DNA of 64,000 nt from Streptomyces sp. NBC_01481. Lineage in GTDB: Bacteria; Actinomycetota; Actinomycetes; Streptomycetales; Streptomycetaceae. The DNA lies in assembly GCF_026339995.1 (NCBI RefSeq), contig NZ_JAPEPT010000005.1:1-64000 (forward strand). Direction: 5' to 3'. The notes beneath the pieces are model-generated. The model was not told the DNA's origin, made no database searches, and saw only the letters and a list, made by a program, of their open reading frames with translations. A program made the translations under genes and the position numbers. Positions 43,811 to 51,954 of the stretch are shown in pieces; position 1 is the first letter of the stretch, and each line of letters opens with the position of its first letter.

Positions 43811-45427
43811 ATGACGGACTCGCAGGCCCCCGCCGCCGCCCCCGGCACCAATCCGACAGCCGCCGCCCCGGCCGGTGCGCGCACCGCCGCCGACGTGGTC
43901 ACTCCCGAGGTGGTCGCCCAGCTCACCCGTGGCGTGATCGGCTCCGGCCGAACCGCGAACCACGCCCCCTTCACCGGGGAGAAGCTGGCGGACCTGCCCG
44001 AGTCCACCCCCGACGACGTCGCCGAGGCCTTCGAGCGCGCCCGCGCCGCCCAGCCCGCGTGGGCCGCGACTCCCGCCCGCGCCCGCGCCGCCGTCCTGCT
44101 CCGCTTCCACGACCTCGTCCTCGAGCGCCAGGCCGAGGTCCTCGACCTCATCCAGCTGGAGACCGGCAAGGCCCGCCTCCACGCGCACGAAGAGGTCCAG
44201 GCCGTCGCCGTCGCCGCCCGTCACTACGGCCGCAAGGCGCCCGCCTATCTCAAGCCCAAGCGGCACACGGGCGTGGTCCCCGTCCTCACCAAGACCACGG
44301 AACTGCGCCAGCCGCGCGGCGTCGTCGGCCAGATCGCGCCCTGGAACTACCCGTTCGAGCTCTCCGTCGGTGACGCGCTGCCCGCGTTCGTCTCCGGCAA
44401 CGCCGTCGTGATGAAGCCCGACACCGAGACCGCGCTCACCGCGCTGTGGGCCCGCGATCTGCTGATCGAAGCCGGACTGCCCGCCGAGGTCTTCCAGATC
44501 GTCATCGGCGAGGGCCCGGTCGTCGGCCCGGAGGTCGTCAAGCACGCGGACTACGTCTCCTTCACCGGCTCCACCCGCACCGGCCGCGAGGTCGCCCAGG
44601 GTGCGGCCGCCCGCCTGATCGGCGTCTCCCTCGAACTCGGCGGCAAGAACGCCATGCTGGTGCTGCACGACGCCGACATCGAGAAGGCCGCGGCCGGAGC
44701 GATCCGCGCCTGCTTCTCCTCCGCGGGCCAGCTGTGCATCTCCATCGAGCGGCTGTACGTCCACGAGTCGATCGCCGACGCTTTCCTGGAGCGGTTCGCC
44801 GCCCGTACGAAGGCCATGCGCCTTGGCAACTCCCTCGCGTACGGAGCCGACATGGGCTCCCTGGTCGGCGAGCGCCAGCTGGAGACCGTCACCCGTCATG
44901 TCGAGGAGGCCGTCGCCAAGGGCGCCACACTCGTCGCGGGCGGCGTCGCGCGCCCCGACATCGGCCCGCTGTTCTACGAGCCGACCATCCTGGACGGCGT
45001 CGAGTCGCCGATGGCCGTGTGCACCGAGGAGACCTTCGGCCCTGTCGTCTCCATCTACCGCTTCAAGGACGAGGACGAGGTCGTCAAGCAGGCCAACGCC
45101 ACTCCGTACGGCCTGAATTCGAGCGTCTGGACCAAGGACGGCAAGCGCGGCCACGCCGTCGCCGCGAAGCTACGCACGGGCACCGTCAACATCAATGAGG
45201 GCTACGCCCCCGCGTACGGCAGCGTGCAGTCCCCGATGGGCGGCATGAAGGACTCCGGCCTCAGCCGGCGGCACGGCTCGGAGGGCATCCTCAAGTACAC
45301 CGAGGCACAGACCGTCGCCCAGCAGAGGCTGATGCCGCTGGCGCCGTCCTTCGGCATGGACGACGAGAAGTACGCCGCGTTCATGAGCCGCAGCCTGAAA
45401 GCGATGAAGGCCCTGCGCCTTCGATAG
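43811..45427 (+). CDS. gabD2: Succinic semialdehyde dehydrogenase, GabD2 type (538 aa)
   Basis: NAD(P)-dependent aldehyde dehydrogenase. PWNYPFELSVGDALPAFVSGNAVVMKPDTET is the cofactor-binding region, FTGSTRTGREVAQGAAARLIGVSLELGGKNAML contains the conserved Glu, and the catalytic cysteine is in CFSSAGQLCISIERLYV. The sequence resembles the actinobacterial GabD2 group. An Ala/Pro-rich head of about 30 residues precedes the domain. ATG at 43811. The GMC oxidoreductase gene starts 27 bp after the stop and is probably co-transcribed. The substrate is inferred from the family. Confidence 0.9.
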   Translation: MTDSQAPAAAPGTNPTAAAPAGARTAADVVTPEVVAQLTRGVIGSGRTANHAPFTGEKLADLPESTPDDVAEAFERARAAQPAWAATPARARAAVLLRFHDLVLERQAEVLDLIQLETGKARLHAHEEVQAVAVAARHYGRKAPAYLKPKRHTGVVPVLTKTTELRQPRGVVGQIAPWNYPFELSVGDALPAFVSGNAVVMKPDTETALTALWARDLLIEAGLPAEVFQIVIGEGPVVGPEVVKHADYVSFTGSTRTGREVAQGAAARLIGVSLELGGKNAMLVLHDADIEKAAAGAIRACFSSAGQLCISIERLYVHESIADAFLERFAARTKAMRLGNSLAYGADMGSLVGERQLETVTRHVEEAVAKGATLVAGGVARPDIGPLFYEPTILDGVESPMAVCTEETFGPVVSIYRFKDEDEVVKQANATPYGLNSSVWTKDGKRGHAVAAKLRTGTVNINEGYAPAYGSVQSPMGGMKDSGLSRRHGSEGILKYTEAQTVAQQRLMPLAPSFGMDDEKYAAFMSRSLKAMKALRLR

Positions 45428-45454
45428 TTCACCTTTTACGCACCGAGGAGAGCC

Positions 45455-47272
45455 ATGCCCGAGCTAGCCCCTGCCCCCCAACCTGCCGGGAATCAGGACG
45501 AATCCGAGTACGACTACGACGTCATCGTCGTCGGCTCGGGCTTCGGTGGCTCGGTCTCCGCGCTGCGGCTGACCGAGAAGGGCTACCGGGTCGGCGTCCT
45601 GGAGGCGGGCCGCCGCTTCACCCGCGAGACGCTGCCCAGGAACTCTTGGGATCTGCGCAACTATCTGTGGGCCCCGGCGCTCGGCCTCTTCGGCATCCAG
45701 CGCATCCATCTGCTCGGCAATGTGATGGTGCTGGCGGGCGCGGGGGTGGGCGGCGGCTCGCTCAACTACGCCAACACTCTCTACGTCCCGCCCGCGGCCT
45801 TCTTCGAGGACCCGCAATGGAGGGACATCACGAACTGGCAGGAGGAGCTCGCTCCGTACTACGACCAGGCCAAGCGGATGCTGGGCGTGCGGCTCAACCC
45901 GACGATGACCCCCTCGGACGTCCACCTCAAGGCAACCGCCCAGGCGATGGGCGTCGGCGACAGCTTCCACATGGCCCCGGTCGGCGTCTACTTCGGCGAC
46001 GGCGAGGACGCCGACGGCACATCGACGGCCAAACCGGGGCAGGAGGTCGACGACCCGTACTTCGGCGGAGTGGGTCCCTCCCGCAAGGCGTGCACCGAGT
46101 GCGGGGAATGCATGACGGGCTGCCGCCACGGCGCGAAGAACACCCTCAACGAGAACTACCTCTACCTGGCGGAAAAGGCCGGCGCCGTCGTCCACCCGAT
46201 GACGTCGGTCGTCACCGTCACCGAGGACTCGCGCGGCGGCTTCGCGATCAGCACCCTGCCCAGCGACAACAAGCGCAAGGGCCAGGGGCGTACGTTCACG
46301 GCGCGCCGGGTCGTCATCGCCGCCGGCACGTACGGCACCCAGACCCTCCTGCACCGGATGAAGGACGGCGGCCTGCTGCCGCGGATCTCGCCGCGGCTGG
46401 GCGAGCTGACCCGTACCAACTCCGAGGCCCTGGTCGGCGCCCTGACGGACAACCGCCGCTACCGCAAGAAGCACGGAGCCGAGAAGGTCGACTTCACGCG
46501 CGGAGTCGCCATCACGTCCTCGATCCACCCCGACGAGAACACCCACATCGAGCCGGTGCGCTACGGCAGGGGCTCGAACGCCATGGGCAGCCTCACGATC
46601 CTCCAGGTCCCCTACAGCGCCCGGTCCCGGGTCGCGGCCTGGTTCGGCAACATGGCCAGGCACCCCTGGCTCGCGGCCCGTTCGCTCTCCAGCCGCCGCT
46701 GGTCGGAGCGGGCCATCATCGGTCTGGTCATGCAGTCGCTGGACAACTCCCTGACGACGTACCGCAAGCCGAAAGGCATCGGCAAGGGCCTGCTCACCGC
46801 CCGACAGGGCCACGGCGCGCCCAACCCGAACCAGATCCCGGAGGCCACCCGCGCCGCGTCGCTCCTGGCCGAGGAGATCAACGGCTTCCCGGGCTCCAAC
46901 ATCGGCGAACTGATGGGCACCCCGCTGACGGCTCACTTCCTGGGCGGCTGCCCGATCGGCGCCTCCGGCGAGGACGGGGTCATCGACCCGTACCACCGGC
47001 TGTGGGGCCACCCGGGCATCTCGGTCGTGGACGGCGCGGCGGTCTCGGCGAACCTCGGCGTGAACCCGTCGCTGACGATCACGGCACAGGCGGAGCGGGC
47101 GATGTCGCTCTGGCCCAACAACGGCGAGGAGGACACCCGCCCGCAGCAGGGCACGGCGTACGAACGCCTCCCGGCGGTGGCTCCGAAGTCACCGGCGGTG
47201 CCGGACTCGGCGTTCGGCGCGCTGAGGCTGCCGTTCCTGGGAATGCCGGCGGTCCCGCCGAAGCAGTCCTGA
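45455..47272 (+). CDS. GMC-family FAD oxidoreductase, cholesterol-oxidase-like (605 aa)
   Basis: FAD-dependent oxidoreductase with DVIVVGSGFGGSVSALRLTEKGYRV as the dinucleotide-binding fold and AGAGVGGGSLNYANTLYVPP as the second FAD contact. ACTECGECMTGCRHGAKNTL is the four-cysteine segment seen in actinobacterial cholesterol-oxidase-like proteins of this group. The C-terminus contains TAHFLGGCPIG and DGAAVSANLGVNPSLTITAQAERAM. No signal peptide, so it is cytoplasmic or peripheral. ATG follows GAGGAGAG. The substrate is not known; steroid activity should not be assumed. A hairpin terminator follows. Confidence 0.88.
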   Translation: MPELAPAPQPAGNQDESEYDYDVIVVGSGFGGSVSALRLTEKGYRVGVLEAGRRFTRETLPRNSWDLRNYLWAPALGLFGIQRIHLLGNVMVLAGAGVGGGSLNYANTLYVPPAAFFEDPQWRDITNWQEELAPYYDQAKRMLGVRLNPTMTPSDVHLKATAQAMGVGDSFHMAPVGVYFGDGEDADGTSTAKPGQEVDDPYFGGVGPSRKACTECGECMTGCRHGAKNTLNENYLYLAEKAGAVVHPMTSVVTVTEDSRGGFAISTLPSDNKRKGQGRTFTARRVVIAAGTYGTQTLLHRMKDGGLLPRISPRLGELTRTNSEALVGALTDNRRYRKKHGAEKVDFTRGVAITSSIHPDENTHIEPVRYGRGSNAMGSLTILQVPYSARSRVAAWFGNMARHPWLAARSLSSRRWSERAIIGLVMQSLDNSLTTYRKPKGIGKGLLTARQGHGAPNPNQIPEATRAASLLAEEINGFPGSNIGELMGTPLTAHFLGGCPIGASGEDGVIDPYHRLWGHPGISVVDGAAVSANLGVNPSLTITAQAERAMSLWPNNGEEDTRPQQGTAYERLPAVAPKSPAVPDSAFGALRLPFLGMPAVPPKQS

Positions 47273-47287
47273 CACTTTCGGACATAC

Positions 47288-47325
47288 GAAGGCCGCTGCA
47301 CCCCCCTCCGAGTGCAGCGGCCTTC
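47288..47325. terminator. Bidirectional terminator between the GMC and surface-protein genes
   Basis: Perfect 14-bp arms starting GAAGGCCGCTGCAC with a 10-nt loop of mainly C. It lies between convergent genes and has T/A-rich ends for both strands (CGAA and TTCT). Confidence 0.85.
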
Positions 47326-47343
47326 TGGCTCTGGGGCCGGGTG

Positions 47344-48357
47344 TTACGCGGTGGCGTCACCGCTGCGACGGCGCTTCATCGCGAAGACGACACCGGCACC
47401 GGCGACGACGGCGATGCCACCGGCGATCCCGACGGTCGGCAGCATGGAGCTGGAACCGGTCGACGCGAGGTTGCCGGTCACCGGGAGCTCCTTGGCCCCA
47501 CCCTGCGGCTTGACGTCGCTGTCCGGCTTCTGCCCGTTCGGCTTCGAGTCGTCGACGTCACCGGGGTTGCTACCGGCCTTGACGATCGCGAACGGGTAGA
47601 TGTCGCCGTTGTCGTAGCACTTGAACGACTCGTCGTCGGCACCGTTGTCGTAGGTGCCGGCCGCGATCGCGAGGCCATCGCCCGCAGGGGCGGCCTTGTC
47701 GATCTTGACGCGGAGGTCGATCGTCACCTTCTGGCCGGCGTCGAGCGGGAACTCGCCGAAGAAGATGCCGTTGTTGAAACCGGAGCCGGCGAGGTCATTG
47801 ACCCACTCGCCGGACTCGGGGTCCTTGTACTCGAAGTGCGCGTACTTCCTGACGAGCTTGTCGTCGGGGTTCTCGAGACCGTCCGCGTACGTGGCGACGG
47901 TGTAGACGAGCAGGCTCTCGATGTCGGTCTTGCCCGTGTTCTTCACGTTGTACGTGAAGTTCTTCCAGCCACTGCCCGCGACAATCTTGTTCGGGAAGCC
48001 ACCGAGGGAGACCTGGATGGAGCCCTTTTCGCACTCGAACTCGTCGTCCTCGCCCGGCTCGCTCGCCGTGGCACTCGGCGTCGCGGCCGACGAGGTGGCC
48101 GGCGTGCTCGGGGTGGCCGGCGGGGTGCTGCTCTGGTCCGCGGCCGGCGTGGTCGCCGTGGCCGAGGGGGTGCTGCTGGCCGTCTCCGAAGGGGAGGCGC
48201 TGGCCGTCTCGGACGGGGAGCTGCTCGGCGCCTCGGCCGACGGCGACTCGGTGGCAACCGGGGTTTCCGTCGCGAACGCGGCCGGAGCCGACAGGAACGC
48301 GGCGGGTGCTATGACAGCGGTCGCTGCAGCGACGGCCATAGCGCGGCGAAGCTTCAT
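47344..48357 (-). CDS. Secreted, sortase-anchored surface protein (337 aa)
   Basis: A signal peptide of about 30 residues (RRAMAVAAATAVIAPAAFLSAPAAFA) is followed by a 65-residue Ser/Thr/Pro-rich low-complexity region, a compact domain from about residue 105 (CEKGSIQVSLGGFPNKIV to DGDIYPFAIVKAG-like end) resembling an immunoglobulin-like beta-sandwich, and a C-terminal sorting signal. The signal has LPVTG and, four residues later, LASTG, then a hydrophobic helix and MKRRR. LAxTG motifs are preferred by class E sortases of Streptomyces. ATG at 48357. Role probably in the cell surface of hyphae; ligand unknown. Confidence 0.88.
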   Translation of the reverse strand: MKLRRAMAVAAATAVIAPAAFLSAPAAFATETPVATESPSAEAPSSSPSETASASPSETASSTPSATATTPAADQSSTPPATPSTPATSSAATPSATASEPGEDDEFECEKGSIQVSLGGFPNKIVAGSGWKNFTYNVKNTGKTDIESLLVYTVATYADGLENPDDKLVRKYAHFEYKDPESGEWVNDLAGSGFNNGIFFGEFPLDAGQKVTIDLRVKIDKAAPAGDGLAIAAGTYDNGADDESFKCYDNGDIYPFAIVKAGSNPGDVDDSKPNGQKPDSDVKPQGGAKELPVTGNLASTGSSSMLPTVGIAGGIAVVAGAGVVFAMKRRRSGDATA

Positions 48358-48547
48358 TAAGACCTCAGTGAAGTCCAGGCGTACCGCTGTGACACGGCAC
48401 GGAGTTTGAGGGCCTACCGAGGTGGGGGTGCACAGGTGAGGCCGTTGTTTCGCATGCTTGACCGGCCAGTGGCTGAAAAGGTTGCCCTCGGACTCACAGA
48501 AACTTTATGTGGCCCCCGTCACATGCCACTTGAGGGTGCGGAGACGG

Positions 48548-48585
48548 CCAAGGGCCCCGCGGATGCACCACCGCAGGGCCCTTGG
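48548..48585. terminator. Strong hairpin, probable terminator
   Basis: 15-nt arms starting CCAAGGGCCCCGCGG pair with one mismatch around an 8-nt loop. It lies upstream of the surface-protein gene and could stop transcripts from the chorismate-mutase side on the minus strand. Confidence 0.65.
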
Positions 48586-48786
48586 GGGTCAGCACCGACG
48601 TCAGGGCAGCGCCGGTGCCGAGGCGCGGCGCCGGGGGGTAGCGCCGCGTGGGGAAGGTCGCCGCCCCGGCGCGCAGAGGGCGCTCGGGTGGTATCGACCT
48701 TTGGCAGTTGTTTCGCGCAGAGGGGGACGCGCTTCTCTTGCATCGTGCTGGACGGGCTGCGGCGTGCGCAACCGTTTGGACCGGAT

Positions 48787-48914
48787 GCGGTCGGCCCCGG
48801 GCGTCCCCGGAGCCGACCGCCCTTGGGGTGACCGGGCTGCTGTCCCCTGCCGACCGGTCACGCGCGCTGGGGCGAGGTCCCACGACGTACCTGCGGTACG
48901 TCACACGCCCCAGC
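48787..48914. ncRNA. Candidate structured RNA: three consecutive hairpins
   Basis: Hairpin 1: GCGGTCGGC/GCCGACCGC at 48787-48820. Hairpin 2: GTGACCGG/CCGGTCAC at 48828-48861. Hairpin 3: outer GCTGGGGCG/CGCCCCAGC (48866-48914) with an inner GACGTACC/GGTACGTC. All stems are perfect. The strand of any transcript is unknown and I do not recognise an Rfam family, so this is a candidate only. Confidence 0.35.
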
Positions 48915-49058
48915 GAAGCCACGCGTGGTTTCTTACGAAGTCCGCCCCTGGCTGGCACGGACATCGGTACCAACGAAGCCCCGCCGGGCGCGGTCACGCG
49001 CCGTACGGGTGAGGATGGGCCCGAACTCAGATGCGGCTCCGCACGCCTCCGCGCGGCC

Positions 49059-49355
49059 TCAGATGCGCCCCCGGCACAGCTCCAGGAGCGTCATCGCGAG
49101 CGCCGTTCCGGGCTTTCCGAGCGCGTCGCGGAAATGGCTGAGAACCTCCATTTCCCGCGACAGATTCACACGGCGGCCGCCGGAGGAGATCCGGGCCTCC
49201 TGGATGACGGCCGACACCGCCATCCGTTCCTGTACGAGGCCGATGATCCGGTCGTCGAGCGCGTCGATGCGCTCGCGGGCGCCGGTGATGAGATCCGCGG
49301 CCTCTTCGGTGCGGGCGCCGGTCTGCTCGGTCACGGTCTGCTCGGTGACGGTCAT
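49059..49355 (-). CDS. Chorismate mutase, AroQ class (98 aa)
   Basis: Converts chorismate to prephenate, the branch to phenylalanine and tyrosine. A single all-helical AroQ domain: RERIDALDDRIIGLVQERMAVSAVIQEARISSGG contains the conserved Arg, Asp and Lys-like positions of helix 1, and RVNLSREMEVLSHFRDALG continues helix 2. Monofunctional, without fusion to DAHP synthase or prephenate dehydratase. ATG at 49355 follows AAAGGAG. A leader ORF rich in Phe and Tyr codons and a GC hairpin lie between the promoter region and this start, pointing to attenuation. Confidence 0.92.
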   Translation of the reverse strand: MTVTEQTVTEQTGARTEEAADLITGARERIDALDDRIIGLVQERMAVSAVIQEARISSGGRRVNLSREMEVLSHFRDALGKPGTALAMTLLELCRGRI

Positions 49356-49408
49356 GGTGGGCTCCTTTGCGGGAGGCCCCGGATCGGCACGGCCCGGAAA
49401 TGACAGAA

Positions 49409-49435
49409 CGCCCCGGGCCTTGTCGGCCCGGGGCG
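49409..49435 (-). terminator. Attenuator terminator upstream of chorismate mutase
   Basis: 11-bp perfect stem CGCCCCGGGCC/GGCCCGGGGCG, 5-nt loop, followed on the minus strand by a T-rich stretch (TTCTGTCATTT). It sits between the leader peptide and the mutase start. Its 5' arm can also pair with GGCCCG inside the leader coding sequence (49487-49492), giving an alternative fold. Confidence 0.8.
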
Positions 49436-49459
49436 CCTGGGAAGTTGCTTGTCAGTGGC

Positions 49460-49531
49460 TCAAGCAGCACGACCATGGCAGCCGGACGGGCCGGTGCCAT
49501 AGGTAAAGACGAAGGTCATCTGCTTGTGCAT
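49460..49531 (-). CDS. Leader peptide with Phe/Phe/Tyr codons (23 aa), attenuation control
   Basis: ATG at 49531 opens a 23-codon frame MHKQMTFVFTYGTG..., ending in TGA at 49460. Codons 7, 9 and 11 are Phe, Phe and Tyr, the end products of the pathway started by the gene 105 bp downstream. CATACT ends 6 nt before the ATG, so the transcript may be leaderless. A small hairpin (49477-49498) overlaps codons 12-19, and the terminator at 49409 follows. The organisation is that of trp- or phe-type ribosome-mediated attenuators. Too short to be recognised by similarity; the case rests on its context. Confidence 0.78.
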   Translation of the reverse strand: MHKQMTFVFTYGTGPSGCHGRAA

Positions 49532-49656
49532 GGCGGAAGTATGGACCGCCGGCCGTCCGCGGCGAAAACCCGGTTCGGATGGTGAGACGAAAAGCGGTAC
49601 CGGCGCGCCGGTAGAATCGACAAAACCGACCCCCTCCCACCGCCGGAAGGCCGCCA

Positions 49657-51240
49657 GTGTCCTCAGCGTCCCCCGCTGCCGCGCCAGACGTCGTACTCGT
49701 CGTCGACTTCGGCGCGCAGTACGCCCAGCTCATCGCCCGCCGTGTCCGCGAGGCCCGGGTCTACAGCGAGATCGTCCCGTCGACGATGCCCGTGGCCGAG
49801 ATGCTGGCCAAGAACCCCAAGGCGATCATTCTCTCCGGCGGCCCGTCCTCCGTGTACGCGGAAGGCGCTCCCCGTCTCGACCGCGCGATCTTCGAGGCCG
49901 GGGTCCCAGTCTTCGGCATGTGTTACGGCTTCCAGCTGATGGCGACGACGCTCGGCGGGACCGTCGACAACACCGGTGCGCGTGAGTACGGCCGTACACC
50001 GCTGCATGTCTCCAAGACCGGCTCGACCCTCTTCGAGGGCACCCCTGCCGAGCAGCCCGTGTGGATGTCCCACGGCGACGCCTGCTCGGCCGCGCCCGAG
50101 GGCTTCACCGTCACCGCGTCCACCGACGTCGTGCCGGTCGCGGCCTTCGAGAACGACCAGAAGAAGCTGTACGGAGTCCAGCACCACCCCGAGGTGATGC
50201 ACTCGACGTACGGCCAGCAGGTTCTTGAGCACTTCCTCTACCGCGGCGCCGGCATCGAGCCGACGTGGACCACCGGCAATGTCATCGACGAGCAGGTCGA
50301 GGCCATCCGCGAGCAGGTCGGCGGCAAGCGGGCCATCTGCGGTCTGTCCGGAGGAGTCGACTCCGCTGTTGCCGCAGCTCTCGTGCAGAAGGCCATCGGC
50401 TCCCAGCTCACCTGCGTGTACGTCGACCACGGTCTGATGCGCAAGGGCGAGACCGAGCAGGTCGAGAAGGACTTCGTCGCGGCAACCGGCGTCCAGCTGA
50501 AGGTCGTCGACGCGCAGGAGCGGTTCCTCGGCGCGCTGGCCGGGGTCTCCGACCCCGAGGAGAAGCGGAAGATCATCGGCCGCGAGTTCATCCGGGTCTT
50601 CGAGCAGGCCCAGGCCGAGATCATCGCCGAGGCCGAGCACGGCGAGGACGTCGCGTTCCTCGTGCAGGGCACGCTCTACCCTGACGTCGTCGAGTCCGGC
50701 GGAGGCAGCGGCACCGCCAACATCAAGTCGCACCACAACGTCGGCGGCCTTCCCGAGGACCTCGAGTTCGAGCTCGTCGAGCCGCTGCGCAAGCTGTTCA
50801 AGGACGAGGTCCGGATGGTCGGCCAGGAGCTCGGCCTGCCCGACGAGATCGTCCAGCGCCAGCCCTTCCCGGGCCCGGGCCTCGGTATCCGTATCGTCGG
50901 CGAGGTCACCAAGGACCGCCTGGACCTGCTGCGCGAGGCGGACGCGATCGCCCGCGAGGAGCTGACCGCGGCCGGCCTGGACCGTGACATCTGGCAGTGC
51001 CCGGTCGTGCTGCTCGCGGACGTGCGCAGCGCGTCGGCGTGCAGGGTGACGCTTGGCTACGGCCACCCGATCGTGCTCCGGCCGGTCTCGTCCGAGGACG
51101 CCATGACGGCGGACTGGACCCGGATGCCGTACGACGTCCTGGCGAAGATCTCGACGCGGATCACCAACGAGGTCGCGGACGTGAACCGTGTCGTCCTCGA
51201 TGTGACGAGCAAGCCGCCGGGCACCATCGAGTGGGAGTAA
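49657..51240 (+). CDS. guaA: GMP synthase, glutamine-hydrolysing (527 aa)
   Basis: Aminates XMP to GMP. The class I glutamine amidotransferase domain has the nucleophile in VFGMCYGFQLMA and the His/Glu pair in VQHHPEV. The ATP pyrophosphatase motif is CGLSGGVDSAVAAALV, and the C-terminal dimerisation domain ends NRVVLDVTSKPPGTIEWE as in all GuaA proteins. GTG at 49657. A TAGAAT -10-like box lies at 49612, 39 bp upstream. guaB and guaB3 are 20 kb away in the same window. Confidence 0.97.
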   Translation: MSSASPAAAPDVVLVVDFGAQYAQLIARRVREARVYSEIVPSTMPVAEMLAKNPKAIILSGGPSSVYAEGAPRLDRAIFEAGVPVFGMCYGFQLMATTLGGTVDNTGAREYGRTPLHVSKTGSTLFEGTPAEQPVWMSHGDACSAAPEGFTVTASTDVVPVAAFENDQKKLYGVQHHPEVMHSTYGQQVLEHFLYRGAGIEPTWTTGNVIDEQVEAIREQVGGKRAICGLSGGVDSAVAAALVQKAIGSQLTCVYVDHGLMRKGETEQVEKDFVAATGVQLKVVDAQERFLGALAGVSDPEEKRKIIGREFIRVFEQAQAEIIAEAEHGEDVAFLVQGTLYPDVVESGGGSGTANIKSHHNVGGLPEDLEFELVEPLRKLFKDEVRMVGQELGLPDEIVQRQPFPGPGLGIRIVGEVTKDRLDLLREADAIAREELTAAGLDRDIWQCPVVLLADVRSASACRVTLGYGHPIVLRPVSSEDAMTADWTRMPYDVLAKISTRITNEVADVNRVVLDVTSKPPGTIEWE

Positions 51241-51256
51241 CCAGCTCCAAGGCCCG

Positions 51257-51449
51257 CTAGGTTCTGTCCGGTCGATCAGGCCGGATCAGTGAGCGGGGTC
51301 TGGTGCGTGCGATCGCAGGCCGGAGGATGGGGGTCCCCCCGCCGAAGGCAGGGGGAGAGCCGACGCGGAGCGTCGGCGACTGACGACAACGCGGCGAGCG
51401 TGCGTGCCAGGGCACGCGAGCCCGGCAAGATCGGCCGGACAGGACCTAG
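51257..51449. mobile_element. MITE-like element with 28-bp imperfect terminal inverted repeats (193 bp)
   Basis: The left end CTAGGTTCTGTCCGG... and right end ...CCGGACAGGACCTAG match as inverted repeats over 28 bp with about five mismatches. The element has no coding capacity. Both termini contain the palindrome CTAG, so a target duplication of CTAG is possible but cannot be proved. The right terminus overlaps the last codons and stop of the cupin gene. Confidence 0.65.
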
Positions 51450-51886
51450 GACTGCTCCAGCTCGAAGTCCTCGTAGTGGAAGCCCGGGGCGACGATGCAG
51501 GTCACCAGGACCGGCTCGTCGCCCGCGGGCTCCGCCGCCTGCCAGGTCCCGGCCGGGATCAGCAGCTGGGGCTGTTCGCCGGACTCCACCGCGGGGCCCA
51601 GGGTCAGGCTCTGCGTCTCGGACGGCTTCTCGTCCGTGCCGCCGAAGCGGAGGCGGAGCGGGCCGCCGCGGTGCCAGAGCCAGAGTTCGTCGGAGCGTAC
51701 GCGGTGCCAGCGCGAGCTCTCACCGGGGTGCAGCAGGAAGTAGATCCCGGTGGCGTACGCGCGCGGGCCGGGGTAGCCGGGCGGGGTCGTCGAGCCCGCC
51801 GTCCTCCAGGTTTCCCTGAACCAGCCGCCCTCGATGTGCGGTTCGAGGCCGAGGAGCGGGACCAGCGGAGATGTCGTGTCGGTCAT
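51446..51886 (-). CDS. Cupin-domain protein, DUF985 family (146 aa)
   Basis: Single-domain cupin. LLGLEPHIEGGWFRETWR at the start, YATGIYFLLHPGESSRWHRVRSDELWLWHRGGPLRL with the metal-site histidines, and the late GFHYEDFELEQS are typical of this family. Enzymatic role unknown. ATG at 51886. The stop codon TAG is formed inside the right terminal repeat of the MITE-like element, so the ancestral C-terminus may have been altered by its insertion. Confidence 0.88.
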   Translation of the reverse strand: MTDTTSPLVPLLGLEPHIEGGWFRETWRTAGSTTPPGYPGPRAYATGIYFLLHPGESSRWHRVRSDELWLWHRGGPLRLRFGGTDEKPSETQSLTLGPAVESGEQPQLLIPAGTWQAAEPAGDEPVLVTCIVAPGFHYEDFELEQS

Positions 51887-51954
51887 GAGCGCATTCTCGT
51901 ACAAGGCGTGCCAAGTCTCTGGTCACTTCGGGTACCCGAAGGTAGCTTCCAGCC

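Larger units (their letters stand above)
48358..49058. other. Gene-free, highly structured region (701 bp)
   Basis: No open frame here looks like a protein gene. It holds the surface-protein promoter region (about 48360-48500), one strong hairpin (48548-48585) and three consecutive perfect-stem hairpins (48787-48914). CGCGCAGAGGG occurs twice (near 48670 and 48714). A structured RNA transcript is possible. Confidence 0.6.

Noticed and set aside
45646..48360. 904-codon frame over the GMC and surface-protein genes
   Set aside because: It crosses a bidirectional terminator and is antisense to a gene with signal peptide and sorting motif.
48406..49012. Several overlapping frames in the gene-free region
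   Set aside because: Arg/Pro-rich, no RBS, no domain, interrupted by strong hairpins; not credible as genes.
49059..49355. Chorismate mutase fused to DAHP synthase or prephenate dehydratase
   Set aside because: Only one 98-residue AroQ domain; no second domain in frame.
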